Position numbers and translations under genes: made by a program. Below the pieces are notes generated by a model. The model had not been told where the DNA came from. It ran no database searches and saw nothing but the letters and a program-made list of their open reading frames with translations. 64,000 nt of DNA from a virus: positions 1-64,000 of IMG/VR virus record IMGVR_UViG_3300032006_002703; one strand, given 5' to 3'. Position 1 is the stretch's first letter; each line of letters starts with the position of its first letter. Positions 39,897 through 48,698 of this stretch are shown here, piece after piece.

Positions 39897-42317
39897 ATGG
39901 ACATTAAAGTAAAAAAAAGAAATGGGCGCCTCGAGGGGTTTGCTGTAGAAAAGATTAACGCAAGCGCTGCGCGAGCAGTGGGAGAAGTTTCAGATGTCGC
40001 AGCCAGTGAAGTGGTTTTAGATGCGCAATTGCAACTTTTCGATAAAATAACCACAAAAGAGATAGACAAAGCATTAATACTATCCGCGCGTGAGAAGATA
40101 GAAAAGGAGCCAAATTATAATTTTGTCGCCGCAAGACTACTTCTTAATAATCTTTATAAAGAGGTTTTTAATGAGGGGGTGGACTCTGACGTGTTTGAGC
40201 TTCAGTATCGAAAGAGCTTTATTCAGAATGTTAAACGATTAGTTTCTGACGACAGGTTAGACCGAAGGCTTCTTGATTTTGATCTTCGTAAACTTTCGGA
40301 CGCATTGGATATCAAAAGAGATCGACTCTTTAAATATTTAGGGGTGCAGACTTTGTATGATCGTTATTTTATCAGAAAGGAAGGGAAAGTTATGGAGTCT
40401 CCTCAGGCTTTTTGGATGAGGGTTGCAATGGGCCTTGCGATTAACGAAGAAGACAAAACCTCTCGGGCAATAGAATTTTACGATTTAATGAGTCAACTTA
40501 GGTATACCCCTTCTACTCCTACGTTGTTTAACAGTGGGACCACCCATTCTCAATTAAGCTCATGTTATTTGAATACATTTGATGACAGTATTGATGGCAT
40601 TTTTGACGGAGCGTGGCAAGAGGCTCGTAAATCAAAGTACGCTGGAGGCCTTGGTCTGGACGTCACCCCTTTTCGTTCATCTGGCGCCCACATAAAGGGC
40701 ACAAACGGAACCTCTAGCGGTTTGGTTCCATGGTTGAAAATTTATAACGACCTCCTTATTGCGGTAAATCAAGGGGGCAAAAGACCAGGTGCGGGATGCG
40801 CTTATCTTGAGCCTTGGCATTTAGATTATGAGGATTTTCTAAACCTAAGACGGAACACTGGAGATGATAGATTAAGGTGTCACGATATGAATACCGCATC
40901 TTGGATTCCTGACGTTTTCATGAGGACCGTAAAGGAAGAGGGAGATTGGTATATGTTTGACCCCTCTGAATGCTCAGATCTTCATGATTTGTTTGGGGAA
41001 AAGTTCGATAGCCGATATCAATTTTACATCAAAGAAGCTCAGGAAGGGCGAATTAAAAGCTTTAAAAGCATTCCCGCTAAAGAACTATGGAAAAAGATGC
41101 TAAAGGTATTATTTGAGACTTCTCACCCCTGGAATACTTTCAAGGACGCTTGCAATATCAGGTATACAAATCAACACGAAGGAACTGTTAAGAGTTCTAA
41201 TTTATGTACTGAGATTACCCTCCATACAAAAGCTTCGGAATATCACCACGGACAAAAAGTTCAACACGGAGAAACTGCGGTTTGTAATTTGGGCTCAGTA
41301 AATCTTGTAAATCATACCCATAGTCGAGGAATTGATTATAAAAAATTGCGTAAAACCATTTTTACCGCAATGAGAATGCTTGATAATGTTGTCGATCTTA
41401 ATTTTTATCCTACAGAAGAAGCCAGAAGGTCTAATTCAAAGCATAGACCTGTTGGCTTAGGGATGATGGGTTTACATGATGTGCTCCATAAATTTGATAT
41501 TAATTTTGATAGCGATGAGGCGGTATCATTTAATGATAAGCTCTTTGAGGAGTATAGCTGCGCAGCAATCCACGCAAGTAGCAAGTTAGCCAAAGAGAGA
41601 GGGTCTTATCAAACCTTTGAGGGCTCTCTTTGGAGTAAAGATATTTTTCCTGTTGATAGTTACAATAGGCTAATGGAGTATAGGGGCAAGTCAACGATGC
41701 TTGGAAAAGAATCAATCGACTGGAGTTCCTGTAGGGAGTCTGTAAAAAAACATGGAATGAGAAACTCTAATGTTATGGCTATCGCTCCAACTGCTACAAT
41801 TGGATACATTAACGGAGTCGAGCAAAGTATTGAGCCAAATTTTTCTACTATATTTGTTTATGAAAATAAGAGCGGGAATTCCTATATCGTTAATGAGCAC
41901 TTTGTAAACGATATGAAAGCTAGAGGTCTTTGGAATACAGAAAATATTAATTTAATTAAAAGTGTGGATGGAGACTTGTCTCTTGTTAACGGAAGTATCC
42001 CTGAGGATATTAAAGAGAAATATAAAACCGCATTTGATAGAGATGTGTTTAAGTTAATTGAATGTAATGCTGTTCGACAAAAATGGATTGATCAGGCAAT
42101 AAGCTTTAATCTTTACAATAAGACTACTTCCATGAAATATTTAAATGATGTTTATATGGCTTGTTGGGAGGCTGGATTAAAGACTACCTATTATCTGCGC
42201 AATCGTGCCGCATCAAAGATAGAGAAATCTACTTCTAGTGACGAAAAAACAGAAGAGCTCTCTTCTTGCAGTATTGATGCCATGATGAACGGCGGTTCCT
42301 GCGAAAGTTGTCAGTGA
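39897..42317 (+). CDS. nrdA: Ribonucleotide reductase class I, alpha subunit
   Basis: 806 residues. An N-terminal ATP cone (about 1-90; KVKKRNGRLEGFAVEKIN) implies allosteric dATP control. Catalytic features: SSCYLNTF, SSNLCTEI (Asn, Cys, Glu), AVCNLGSVNL, and a C-terminal C-x2-C tail (GGSCESC) for thioredoxin reduction. It makes deoxynucleotides from ribonucleotides. The longer frame from 39867 starts inside the promoter, so 39897 is chosen. The beta subunit follows. Confidence 0.95.
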   Translation: MDIKVKKRNGRLEGFAVEKINASAARAVGEVSDVAASEVVLDAQLQLFDKITTKEIDKALILSAREKIEKEPNYNFVAARLLLNNLYKEVFNEGVDSDVFELQYRKSFIQNVKRLVSDDRLDRRLLDFDLRKLSDALDIKRDRLFKYLGVQTLYDRYFIRKEGKVMESPQAFWMRVAMGLAINEEDKTSRAIEFYDLMSQLRYTPSTPTLFNSGTTHSQLSSCYLNTFDDSIDGIFDGAWQEARKSKYAGGLGLDVTPFRSSGAHIKGTNGTSSGLVPWLKIYNDLLIAVNQGGKRPGAGCAYLEPWHLDYEDFLNLRRNTGDDRLRCHDMNTASWIPDVFMRTVKEEGDWYMFDPSECSDLHDLFGEKFDSRYQFYIKEAQEGRIKSFKSIPAKELWKKMLKVLFETSHPWNTFKDACNIRYTNQHEGTVKSSNLCTEITLHTKASEYHHGQKVQHGETAVCNLGSVNLVNHTHSRGIDYKKLRKTIFTAMRMLDNVVDLNFYPTEEARRSNSKHRPVGLGMMGLHDVLHKFDINFDSDEAVSFNDKLFEEYSCAAIHASSKLAKERGSYQTFEGSLWSKDIFPVDSYNRLMEYRGKSTMLGKESIDWSSCRESVKKHGMRNSNVMAIAPTATIGYINGVEQSIEPNFSTIFVYENKSGNSYIVNEHFVNDMKARGLWNTENINLIKSVDGDLSLVNGSIPEDIKEKYKTAFDRDVFKLIECNAVRQKWIDQAISFNLYNKTTSMKYLNDVYMACWEAGLKTTYYLRNRAASKIEKSTSSDEKTEELSSCSIDAMMNGGSCESCQ

Positions 42318-42324
42318 TTCTTGC

Positions 42325-42353
42325 TTGACTTTTTGCTTTTTTTTTGCTATTAT
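42325..42353 (+). promoter_or_regulatory. Sigma70-like promoter, TTGACT-17-TATTAT
   Basis: TTGACT (42325-42330) and TATTAT (42348-42353), 17-nt T-rich spacer, seven bases before ATG 42361. It gives the beta subunit its own leaderless-type transcript. Confidence 0.75.
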
Positions 42354-42360
42354 AATAGGC

Positions 42361-43374
42361 ATGGATAATAAATCAGGAGAATTACTGTCGGAAGACATCG
42401 CGGGCGTAAATAGAATACTTCCACACAAACATAAATTTGCGTGGGATTTATTTTTGAAAAGTTGCGCCAATAACTGGATGCCAACCGAAATATCAATGCA
42501 AGACGATATTAATCAATGGAAAAATAATGAAATCACAGATGATGAAAAACTCCTCGTCAAGAGGTGCCTCGGCTTTTTTGCAGGAAGCGAGTCTTTGGTT
42601 GGCAATAACCTTTTGCTTTCTGCTTTCAGATTTATTACGGATGCTGAATGTCGTCAGTACATTTTGCGCCAAGCTTTTGAAGAAAGCCTTCATAACCTTA
42701 CCGTTGTATATATCTGCGACAGTTTGGACTTGGATGTCGAAGAGGTGTTTAACGCCTACGAAACTATACCTAGCATCAAAGCTAAGGACGATTTCCTCAT
42801 GGAAATTACCACGGATATTAGCAGGGAAGACTTTAAGCCAACCTCAAAGGAGGGCAAACAGGAAATTCTAAGAAATCTTCTTACATACTATATTGTATGT
42901 GAAGGTACTTTTTTCTTTAGCGGTTTTGCAATGCTTCTCGCTCTGGGTAGGCAGAATAAACTGCAAGGAGTTTCCGATCAAATCAAATATACCCTTAGAG
43001 ATGAAAGTAGTCATATTGCTTTTGGCACTTATTTGATTAATACTCTTATTGAACAGAACCCATCTATTTGGACTAAGTCCATTCAGTCTGAGTTTGTTGA
43101 GCATATTAAAAAAGCGGTTGATTTAGAAATTGCGTATGCTAAGGATGTTTTACCTACTGGTATTTTGGGTCTTAATGCTGATATGTTTATTGATTATATG
43201 CATTACATTGGTAATCGTAGGCTTGAGGCTATTGGCTTAGATTATCGTTTCCCTAGCGACAAAAACCCTTTTCCTTGGCTTGGTGAAGTCGTAGACGTAC
43301 AAGCTATGGGGAACTTCTTTGAGAGGCGAGTAAGGGAATATCAGCAAGGTGGGGCTCTTGAGGAAGATTTTTAA
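42361..43374 (+). CDS. nrdB: Ribonucleotide reductase class I, beta subunit lacking the radical Tyr
   Basis: 337 residues. Metal ligands are visible: Glu77 in GSESLVGNN, Glu108 and His111 in FEESLHNLTVVYI, a Glu in CEGTFFFSG, and Glu and His in RDESSHIAFG. Aligning ESLHNLTV with ETIHSRSY of E. coli NrdB puts Val115 where radical Tyr122 should be; the nearest Tyr is two residues on. Tyr-less R2 proteins (subclass Ic, as in Chlamydia, with Phe) use a Mn/Fe centre. This one is probably of that kind, if the alignment holds. Confidence 0.92.
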   Translation: MDNKSGELLSEDIAGVNRILPHKHKFAWDLFLKSCANNWMPTEISMQDDINQWKNNEITDDEKLLVKRCLGFFAGSESLVGNNLLLSAFRFITDAECRQYILRQAFEESLHNLTVVYICDSLDLDVEEVFNAYETIPSIKAKDDFLMEITTDISREDFKPTSKEGKQEILRNLLTYYIVCEGTFFFSGFAMLLALGRQNKLQGVSDQIKYTLRDESSHIAFGTYLINTLIEQNPSIWTKSIQSEFVEHIKKAVDLEIAYAKDVLPTGILGLNADMFIDYMHYIGNRRLEAIGLDYRFPSDKNPFPWLGEVVDVQAMGNFFERRVREYQQGGALEEDF

Positions 43375-45329
43375 TCTATTTTATTATTGTATTTTCCATC
43401 AACAAGGCCTGCTCCATAAATGTTTAAGTTTAGGCCAACTCTTTTTGAGGCTTCAAAGATTAAATTTAAATAATACTGAGGGTCTCCCTCTGATTTTGCG
43501 TGATATTCGTCACTGAATACTATTCCATCTTTATTTTTTATATGATGTAAATTGTTGTCTCTGTAATACTTTTTAAGGTTCGCATTTTCTAGATAACCCT
43601 CTCCTCTCCAAGCGCATTCGACTAGTTCTTTGAAAGATTTTGCAAATGTTCGCCCTCTGTCCACTTGGAACATAATCCCACGGTAAAGCCCACCATAACC
43701 ATTAAGTGATCCTTTAAGCTTTCCTAGGTCAGTGCTATACGCATCTTGAGGATGCTTATTGAAGTTGGGTAAGTGATAGTCTGGTGCAGCTTCGTCTTGA
43801 AATGCTACAGCTAAAACATTATCCTTTTTCGCTGCCTCTGTAAAAAATTGAAGCGTTCTTTCTCCTGCATCATCTACTATAGTAACCCTTCTGTTGTATA
43901 AATTTTCATCATTATTGTAATATGGGAGGAGCGCCTGCTTTAAGAGAGTTTCCTTCATGATGTCCAATTGCCTTCTTGTTGCCAGGATGCTTCCGCTGCC
44001 ATCAACGTGAATCATTATATGTAAAGCTCCATCTTTAGGTAGGTGGTCATAATTATATTCTCTCCCGTGCCCATGGTGTCCATGGCAATTTGCCCCATGC
44101 TCTGCACAGCCGCCTTGCCCGATACCTAAGCCTAATTTTTCGGTAACCGTTCCTGTTACTAGCCCTGCAGCTCCACCAGCGCCAGCCCCGCTTGTTAATC
44201 CGCCCACCCCGCCAATTTGAGGAAGGTCAACATTCCCAGGATTTGAGGGGGTGCTTTCTTTATTTAGAGGATTAGAATAATTGGCGAGCTCTTCTCCATC
44301 GTTAATTCCATCCCCGTCCGTGTCTGCGCTATTTGGGTTTGTTCCTATCTGAGCCTCCGTCGAGGCTGGGAGCCCATCACCATCTCTATCGTTTTCTGGA
44401 GTAGCTTTAAGGTTTGCAGGCATAAGGGGAGAGGTTCCAACCCCTCCAAGAGTAGGAACAGCTTTTCCATTTAGTACTGCTTCTCCAACTCCCGCTCCAA
44501 TTCCCGCTCCGCCTCCAGCGCCAGCGCCAACCGCACCACTACCTATTCCTGCACCGACCCCTTGGCTTGGATAATTATAAGCGTATAAATCTCCCTTGCC
44601 AAGCCCATTTCCTTTTTTCTCTGCATCGTCATTATTTTTAAGACTTTCTAGGTCTAATTCAAAATCTGGCACATCGTCTTTTGCTAAAGTTAAATTCGTA
44701 AGAACTTCTTCATCTTCCGTATCGATCCCCACCTTGCTTTCTGCCAATCTGCGATCCAGGATCCCCTTATCAAAGTCTCTTTCTCTTATGGCTCTATCTA
44801 GAGCGCCGACATCAACAGTTCCAATGTCGTCATTATTTACTCCAATATGATTCCTAACGTCCCTATTGTAAATTCCGTCATTTCGACGACCAACAACATC
44901 GGAACCTCCTCCTATTCCACCAATACTATGACCTATCACATCTCTGTCATCAATTATTACATCATCTCTATCGCGAATGACAACATGATCCGTATTGTCG
45001 ACCACTGCAATATGCGGGTTTCTTTCTCCGTCTCTTAAAACAATTACATCTGGATCATCGTCTAAAACTATTCCGTCAAGCCTATCTGGACCCACGTCAT
45101 AGTCCCGAACGGTATTTACATTCCTATCGACATAAACAATTTCCTTTTCTGGCTTTTCCTCGTCTTTATAAACTTCGTGAAAAAGATTTTCTCCATCTTC
45201 TATTACGTCTGCCGTAACGACATGTTCTGTCGATCTGTTTAGAAAAACCAATAAAATAAACATAAGCATCATAAAATACCCAGTAAATAGATTGGCCAGT
45301 GATAGTTTTTTTAGTTTTTTATTATTCAT
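43371..45329 (-). CDS. Membrane-anchored surface protein with TSP3 and VWA-like domains
   Basis: 652 residues. An N-terminal membrane anchor (about 13-31), then an Asp/Arg/Val-rich stretch, a Gly/Ala-rich linker, thrombospondin type 3 calcium repeats (DRDGDGLP..., DTDGDGINDGEE, about 315-355), a His/Gly-rich patch, and a VWA-like domain with a DGSGS MIDAS motif (from about 435). It would sit outside the inner membrane and bind calcium. This architecture is bacterial in style, so it was probably taken from a host. The 3' end converges on nrdB with four bases shared. Confidence 0.7.
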   Translation of the reverse strand: MNNKKLKKLSLANLFTGYFMMLMFILLVFLNRSTEHVVTADVIEDGENLFHEVYKDEEKPEKEIVYVDRNVNTVRDYDVGPDRLDGIVLDDDPDVIVLRDGERNPHIAVVDNTDHVVIRDRDDVIIDDRDVIGHSIGGIGGGSDVVGRRNDGIYNRDVRNHIGVNNDDIGTVDVGALDRAIRERDFDKGILDRRLAESKVGIDTEDEEVLTNLTLAKDDVPDFELDLESLKNNDDAEKKGNGLGKGDLYAYNYPSQGVGAGIGSGAVGAGAGGGAGIGAGVGEAVLNGKAVPTLGGVGTSPLMPANLKATPENDRDGDGLPASTEAQIGTNPNSADTDGDGINDGEELANYSNPLNKESTPSNPGNVDLPQIGGVGGLTSGAGAGGAAGLVTGTVTEKLGLGIGQGGCAEHGANCHGHHGHGREYNYDHLPKDGALHIMIHVDGSGSILATRRQLDIMKETLLKQALLPYYNNDENLYNRRVTIVDDAGERTLQFFTEAAKKDNVLAVAFQDEAAPDYHLPNFNKHPQDAYSTDLGKLKGSLNGYGGLYRGIMFQVDRGRTFAKSFKELVECAWRGEGYLENANLKKYYRDNNLHHIKNKDGIVFSDEYHAKSEGDPQYYLNLIFEASKRVGLNLNIYGAGLVDGKYNNKID

Positions 45330-45636
45330 GTCTTGTAATCTTTGAGACCTTAAAGCCTGCGTTCTCTACGGCCTTATGTATCTCTTTGTCTGTTAAGGTT
45401 TTTCCTTTAATTAAATAAATATGAGCCGTTTCTTTTTTTATATCGAACGCGACCTTGTATACTTTTTTTGTTTTATTTAAATGCTTCTTGATTCCTATTG
45501 CACAAGATGGGCATACAAGTCCCTTTATTTTTGCATCTATAATTTCAGCGGAGCTAGAATTTAAAATAAGCAGGGAGCAGGCTGCGAGCATTAGCGTTTT
45601 ATTTACGCCCCTGTATTTCCTTTGTCTAATTCCCAT
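45322..45636 (-). CDS. Exported heavy-metal-associated (HMA) domain protein
   Basis: 104 residues from MGIRQRKYRGVNKTLMLAAC: a signal peptide, then a ferredoxin-like HMA domain with GLVCPSCAIGIKKHL (the C-x2-C metal site) and ENAGFKVSKI at the end. Similar to MerP/CopZ-type metal binders. It overlaps the surface-protein gene by eight bases. Role in a phage unclear; metal delivery or redox in the periplasm is possible. Confidence 0.75.
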   Translation of the reverse strand: MGIRQRKYRGVNKTLMLAACSLLILNSSSAEIIDAKIKGLVCPSCAIGIKKHLNKTKKVYKVAFDIKKETAHIYLIKGKTLTDKEIHKAVENAGFKVSKITRHE

Positions 45637-45667
45637 AGATACCAATAATAATCATCCAGCGGATCCA

Positions 45668-46204
45668 TTATTCCCTTCTGTCTTTAGTTTGGACGCGGTT
45701 TCTAACCTCTCTCGCAAGCTCCTTTTTTGCCGCTTTGATTTGCTCGTGTCTTTCTTTTTGAGATTCTTTAAACGATTTAATTAAATCTGCAACCTCTTCT
45801 TTGTTTTTATTTTTTAAATTTTCTTGCAAAACTTTTCTTGCAAGATGGAGCTCATTCTGCAAAAGTTTCATTGCGTTTACTTTTATTTTAATCTCTTCAA
45901 TAGGCTCGGGGCGAGGTCGAGGTTTTCTTCCTTCTTTGTCTGCTTTTATGTTTTCTGCAATCCATTTCGCTAAAGTGCTACTGCCCATTCCAAAACCTCC
46001 TGGTAAGGGTCTGTAGTCTCTTACTTGTAATGCTGGAGGTTTTCCCCAATGTGGAGGAAATGGCTTCCGCTTATTTTCGGATAATTTGGGTTTAACTTTT
46101 TCTATTTCTTTTGTTTGGGGCGGGTTTGGTTTTGACCTTTCTTTTTCGCCGAAAGAAAATCCTGCGACCAGCAGGGTAATTATAATTAAATTTATTGTTT
46201 TCAT
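45668..46204 (-). CDS. Secreted Lys/Pro/Glu-rich protein, 178 aa
   Basis: From MKTINLIIITLLVAGFSFGE, a clear signal peptide. The mature part is Pro/Lys-rich (about 20-90) and then a charged helix (about 110-165). A GTGTATCAT late-type motif lies seven to fifteen bases upstream, which sets the start at 46204. No family recognised. It sits between DUF1501 and the HMA gene. Confidence 0.55.
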   Translation of the reverse strand: MKTINLIIITLLVAGFSFGEKERSKPNPPQTKEIEKVKPKLSENKRKPFPPHWGKPPALQVRDYRPLPGGFGMGSSTLAKWIAENIKADKEGRKPRPRPEPIEEIKIKVNAMKLLQNELHLARKVLQENLKNKNKEEVADLIKSFKESQKERHEQIKAAKKELAREVRNRVQTKDRRE

Positions 46205-46210
46205 TAAATA

Positions 46211-46219
46211 ATGATACAC
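46211..46219 (-). promoter_or_regulatory. Late-type promoter motif, GTGTATCAT
   Basis: Minus-strand GTGTATCAT six bases before ATG 46204; no -35 box. Confidence 0.5.
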
Positions 46220-46235
46220 AAATTAACAAATAAAG

Positions 46236-47519
46236 TCAAGTGGTTAGTTCTTTTAAAACTCTGCCTTGATTTAATATTGGATGTGGCCTTCCGCTGTGAT
46301 CGTAATATTGATGTTTTGGATTAACTCCCATATGGTCATATATCGTCGTTAAAACATCTGGAGGGGTTATGCCTGTTACAGGTTCCGACCCAGTCTTATC
46401 GCTTTCTCCTGCGACCCTGCCCCCTTTTACTTTTCCGCCTGCTATTGCTGCCGCCATTGACCTGGACCAATGGTCGCGACCTCCATTGGCGTTAATTTTT
46501 GGGGTGCGGCCAAATTCTCCCCACGCCACAACCATAACATCATCCATCATTCCTCTTGAATGAAGGTCAATAATTAGTGCGCTAAATGCCTTGTCAAATT
46601 GAGGTAAATTTCTCTCTCCCATGCTTTTGTCGCTAGCCTGATGGGTGTCCCATCCAAATGGAGTTTTTACGGTCACCATTTTTACGCCACCTTCTACTAG
46701 CCTTCTGGCTAAAAGAAGATCTCTGCCAAAACCTTCTCCGTATAACTCTTTTGTGAATGTTGATTCTTTTTCAATATCGAATGCATTTGCGGCTTTGCCG
46801 CTGGTTAGCAATCCTTGAGCCTTACTGTTAAATTCATCTATCGAATCTACCATTCCAGATTTGTCTAGTATACTTCTAAAGCTATCAAATTCTTTTAATA
46901 GATTCTTTCTATTGTCAACAATGTCCACAGTTAAAGATTGATCTAAAGTAAAATTTGTATCTCTATACGGAATAGTGCTAGAGGGCCTGGTCTTTGTTTC
47001 ATAGGGTCCAAACTCATGCGGTAAATATCCAGGTCTAGTGCCGTTGTTATGATTGGGCACTACGACATATGGCGGAACTTCTGCCCCTTTTGAAGCGTGC
47101 TCTGATATTGTAGAACCTATACTTGGATAGAAATTCTGTTGTTGATTGGGGACGGGGGCCTTATATCCAGAATGCATAATCTCGTGCGCAGAACTATGAT
47201 TATTATTGTCGTGATAAAGGCCTTTTATGATTGACCATTTATCCATGCAGTCTGCGCATTTGGCTAAATGTTCGGGCAATTGAATTCCGTCTACCGTGGT
47301 GGGTATAGCCTCAAAATGCCCTTTGAACGGTTGAGGGGCGTAAGGTTTTGGATCAAAGGTTTCATGATGTGAAGGACCTCCGTTCATCCAGACTACTATA
47401 ACTGATTTATTTTTATGTAGACCCGTGCGTTTTTGAGAAGCAAGTAATTGAGGTAATGTCAAATTGTTGGCCCCGAGCATTGCCCCGCTTACTATAAAAG
47501 ATCTGCGAGATAATTTCAT
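46236..47519 (-). CDS. DUF1501 protein with Tat signal
   Basis: 427 residues. The N-terminus MKLSRRSFIVSGAMLGANNL has the twin-arginine motif for folded export. Then VVWMNGGPSHHETFDPKP, PYVVVPNHNNG, and VVAWGEFGRTPKINANGGRD near the C-terminus, the hallmark order of DUF1501 (an alkaline-phosphatase/sulfatase-like fold). The family is abundant in Planctomycetes and Verrucomicrobia, usually beside DUF1549/DUF1553 genes, which are absent here. Its function is unknown. The late-type motif directly upstream argues that it belongs to the phage programme. Confidence 0.9.
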   Translation of the reverse strand: MKLSRRSFIVSGAMLGANNLTLPQLLASQKRTGLHKNKSVIVVWMNGGPSHHETFDPKPYAPQPFKGHFEAIPTTVDGIQLPEHLAKCADCMDKWSIIKGLYHDNNNHSSAHEIMHSGYKAPVPNQQQNFYPSIGSTISEHASKGAEVPPYVVVPNHNNGTRPGYLPHEFGPYETKTRPSSTIPYRDTNFTLDQSLTVDIVDNRKNLLKEFDSFRSILDKSGMVDSIDEFNSKAQGLLTSGKAANAFDIEKESTFTKELYGEGFGRDLLLARRLVEGGVKMVTVKTPFGWDTHQASDKSMGERNLPQFDKAFSALIIDLHSRGMMDDVMVVAWGEFGRTPKINANGGRDHWSRSMAAAIAGGKVKGGRVAGESDKTGSEPVTGITPPDVLTTIYDHMGVNPKHQYYDHSGRPHPILNQGRVLKELTT

Positions 47520-47520
47520 G

Positions 47521-47534
47521 CCTTATATATACAC
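47521..47534 (-). promoter_or_regulatory. Late-type promoter motif, GTGTATATATAAGG
   Basis: One of the best matches: GTGTATATATAAGG one base before ATG 47519 on the minus strand, doubling as a possible weak AAGG ribosome site. Confidence 0.6.
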
Positions 47535-47801
47535 TTATTCTTCTTCTTTTTCTGGGAGACTCTCTTTCCATCTCGGCGGATTCAATGGGCATCTGGTTGT
47601 TCCCATTAGCAATTTTGCGCTTGAGCATCCACACGCCCTACATCTCGCAAGAGTGCTATTTCCTAACTCTTGCCACCATTTGCAATCCCTACATAATTCC
47701 AGTCGCTCGTTTAAAACTTCCTTGGTAACCACAGGGTAACCTTGTGATTTCCATTTTTTGAGCGCATTACTTAAATTTTTTGCGAGATCAATAAACTTCA
47801 T
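47535..47801 (-). CDS. Small Cys-rich zinc-binding protein
   Basis: 88 residues from MKFIDLAKNLSNALKKWKSQ. C-terminal metal site CRDCKWW ... CRACGC ... RCPLNPPRW, a pattern recurrent in small phage proteins (C-x2-C, C-x2-C-x-C, C-P). The frame is open to 47861, but the internal ATG at 47801, preceded by TATTAT, is favoured. Function unknown. Confidence 0.6.
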   Translation of the reverse strand: MKFIDLAKNLSNALKKWKSQGYPVVTKEVLNERLELCRDCKWWQELGNSTLARCRACGCSSAKLLMGTTRCPLNPPRWKESLPEKEEE

Positions 47802-47841
47802 TACATAATAATAAAAAACTTGCGAAAGATTTAAATTTTTT

Positions 47842-48438
47842 TTAAAGATCTCCTGCAGCATTCATAATTGCTCCTGCATCTATTCCTTGAAACGGACCAA
47901 GCGGCTGCTTATTTGTTTCTATTTTATCCAGCACTGGAGAGCCTGAGTGCAAAACATATACTACGGTATCATCAACCAATATTATTAGCGCAGAAAAACT
48001 CCAGCCCGTGCTATGGGTAACTTGCTTAAAAGATAACATGTCTTTCCAAAAGCTTCCAATTCTTTTTTTACTGGTTTGTGATATTACTAATTCATAAGCT
48101 TTGCATTTTTCATGCTGATTTAGTGCGTCCTCTATCCCTGGGGGTAATTTAATACTATTGAAAAGGGTACTATCCAGCTTAAATCGCTCCATCACATCTA
48201 AGTAGGTAAGTGTTTTTAGGTTTGGGGTTGACTTGAAGTCAATGCCTAATTTCCTCAGATCTTCTCTTGTAGTTTTATTTGGAATGATTTTATTTATAAC
48301 TTGCTCCATTTGGTTATAGGAGCTCCAGGGAATTGTTGTTCCCTCTTGAGCACTCGGCAAAAGAGTTTTGCAGCTAGATAGAAGTAATACCCCTAGGGCC
48401 ACCAAGATAGAGGTTAGCTTATTGCTTTGCCTTAACAT
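47842..48438 (-). CDS. Putative lipoprotein, 198 aa
   Basis: Signal peptide with lipobox LLLSSC (residues about 18-23). The mature region INKIIPNKTTREDLRKLGID recalls the SmpA/BamE-type opening (xPGxTxxxVxxLxG-like), but the rest does not match clearly. It overlaps the next upstream gene by 20 bases, so the exact start is uncertain. Likely outer-membrane attached. Confidence 0.6.
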   Translation of the reverse strand: MLRQSNKLTSILVALGVLLLSSCKTLLPSAQEGTTIPWSSYNQMEQVINKIIPNKTTREDLRKLGIDFKSTPNLKTLTYLDVMERFKLDSTLFNSIKLPPGIEDALNQHEKCKAYELVISQTSKKRIGSFWKDMLSFKQVTHSTGWSFSALIILVDDTVVYVLHSGSPVLDKIETNKQPLGPFQGIDAGAIMNAAGDL

Positions 48439-48697
48439 TTTTAACGCCTGTATTTTTTAGCAATTGTGCGCCCATTCTTATTTTAGTTGTACTATTCAAT
48501 TCCCAAAATCCTACTTTAGGTAAATATTTATCCATGTATTCACAAAGCTCCTTTCGACTCATGTCTTGAAGCTCTTGATCTATTGGGAGTCCCAAAATAT
48601 TATCTTTTTCTTTGTTTGGATATTCTCTAAATTTTTCAACAAAAATATAGAGAGTGCCAACCGAATAGAGTAACCATTTTATTATTAATTGAAACAT
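48419..48697 (-). CDS. Small membrane-anchored protein, 92 aa
   Basis: An N-terminal hydrophobic segment (about 3-21) followed by a soluble helical part (MSRKELCEYMDKYLPKVGF). It lies one base after the 49046-48699 membrane gene; together with the lipoprotein it forms a small membrane-linked unit. No family recognised. Confidence 0.5.
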   Translation of the reverse strand: MFQLIIKWLLYSVGTLYIFVEKFREYPNKEKDNILGLPIDQELQDMSRKELCEYMDKYLPKVGFWELNSTTKIRMGAQLLKNTGVKNVKAKQ

Positions 48698-48698
48698 A

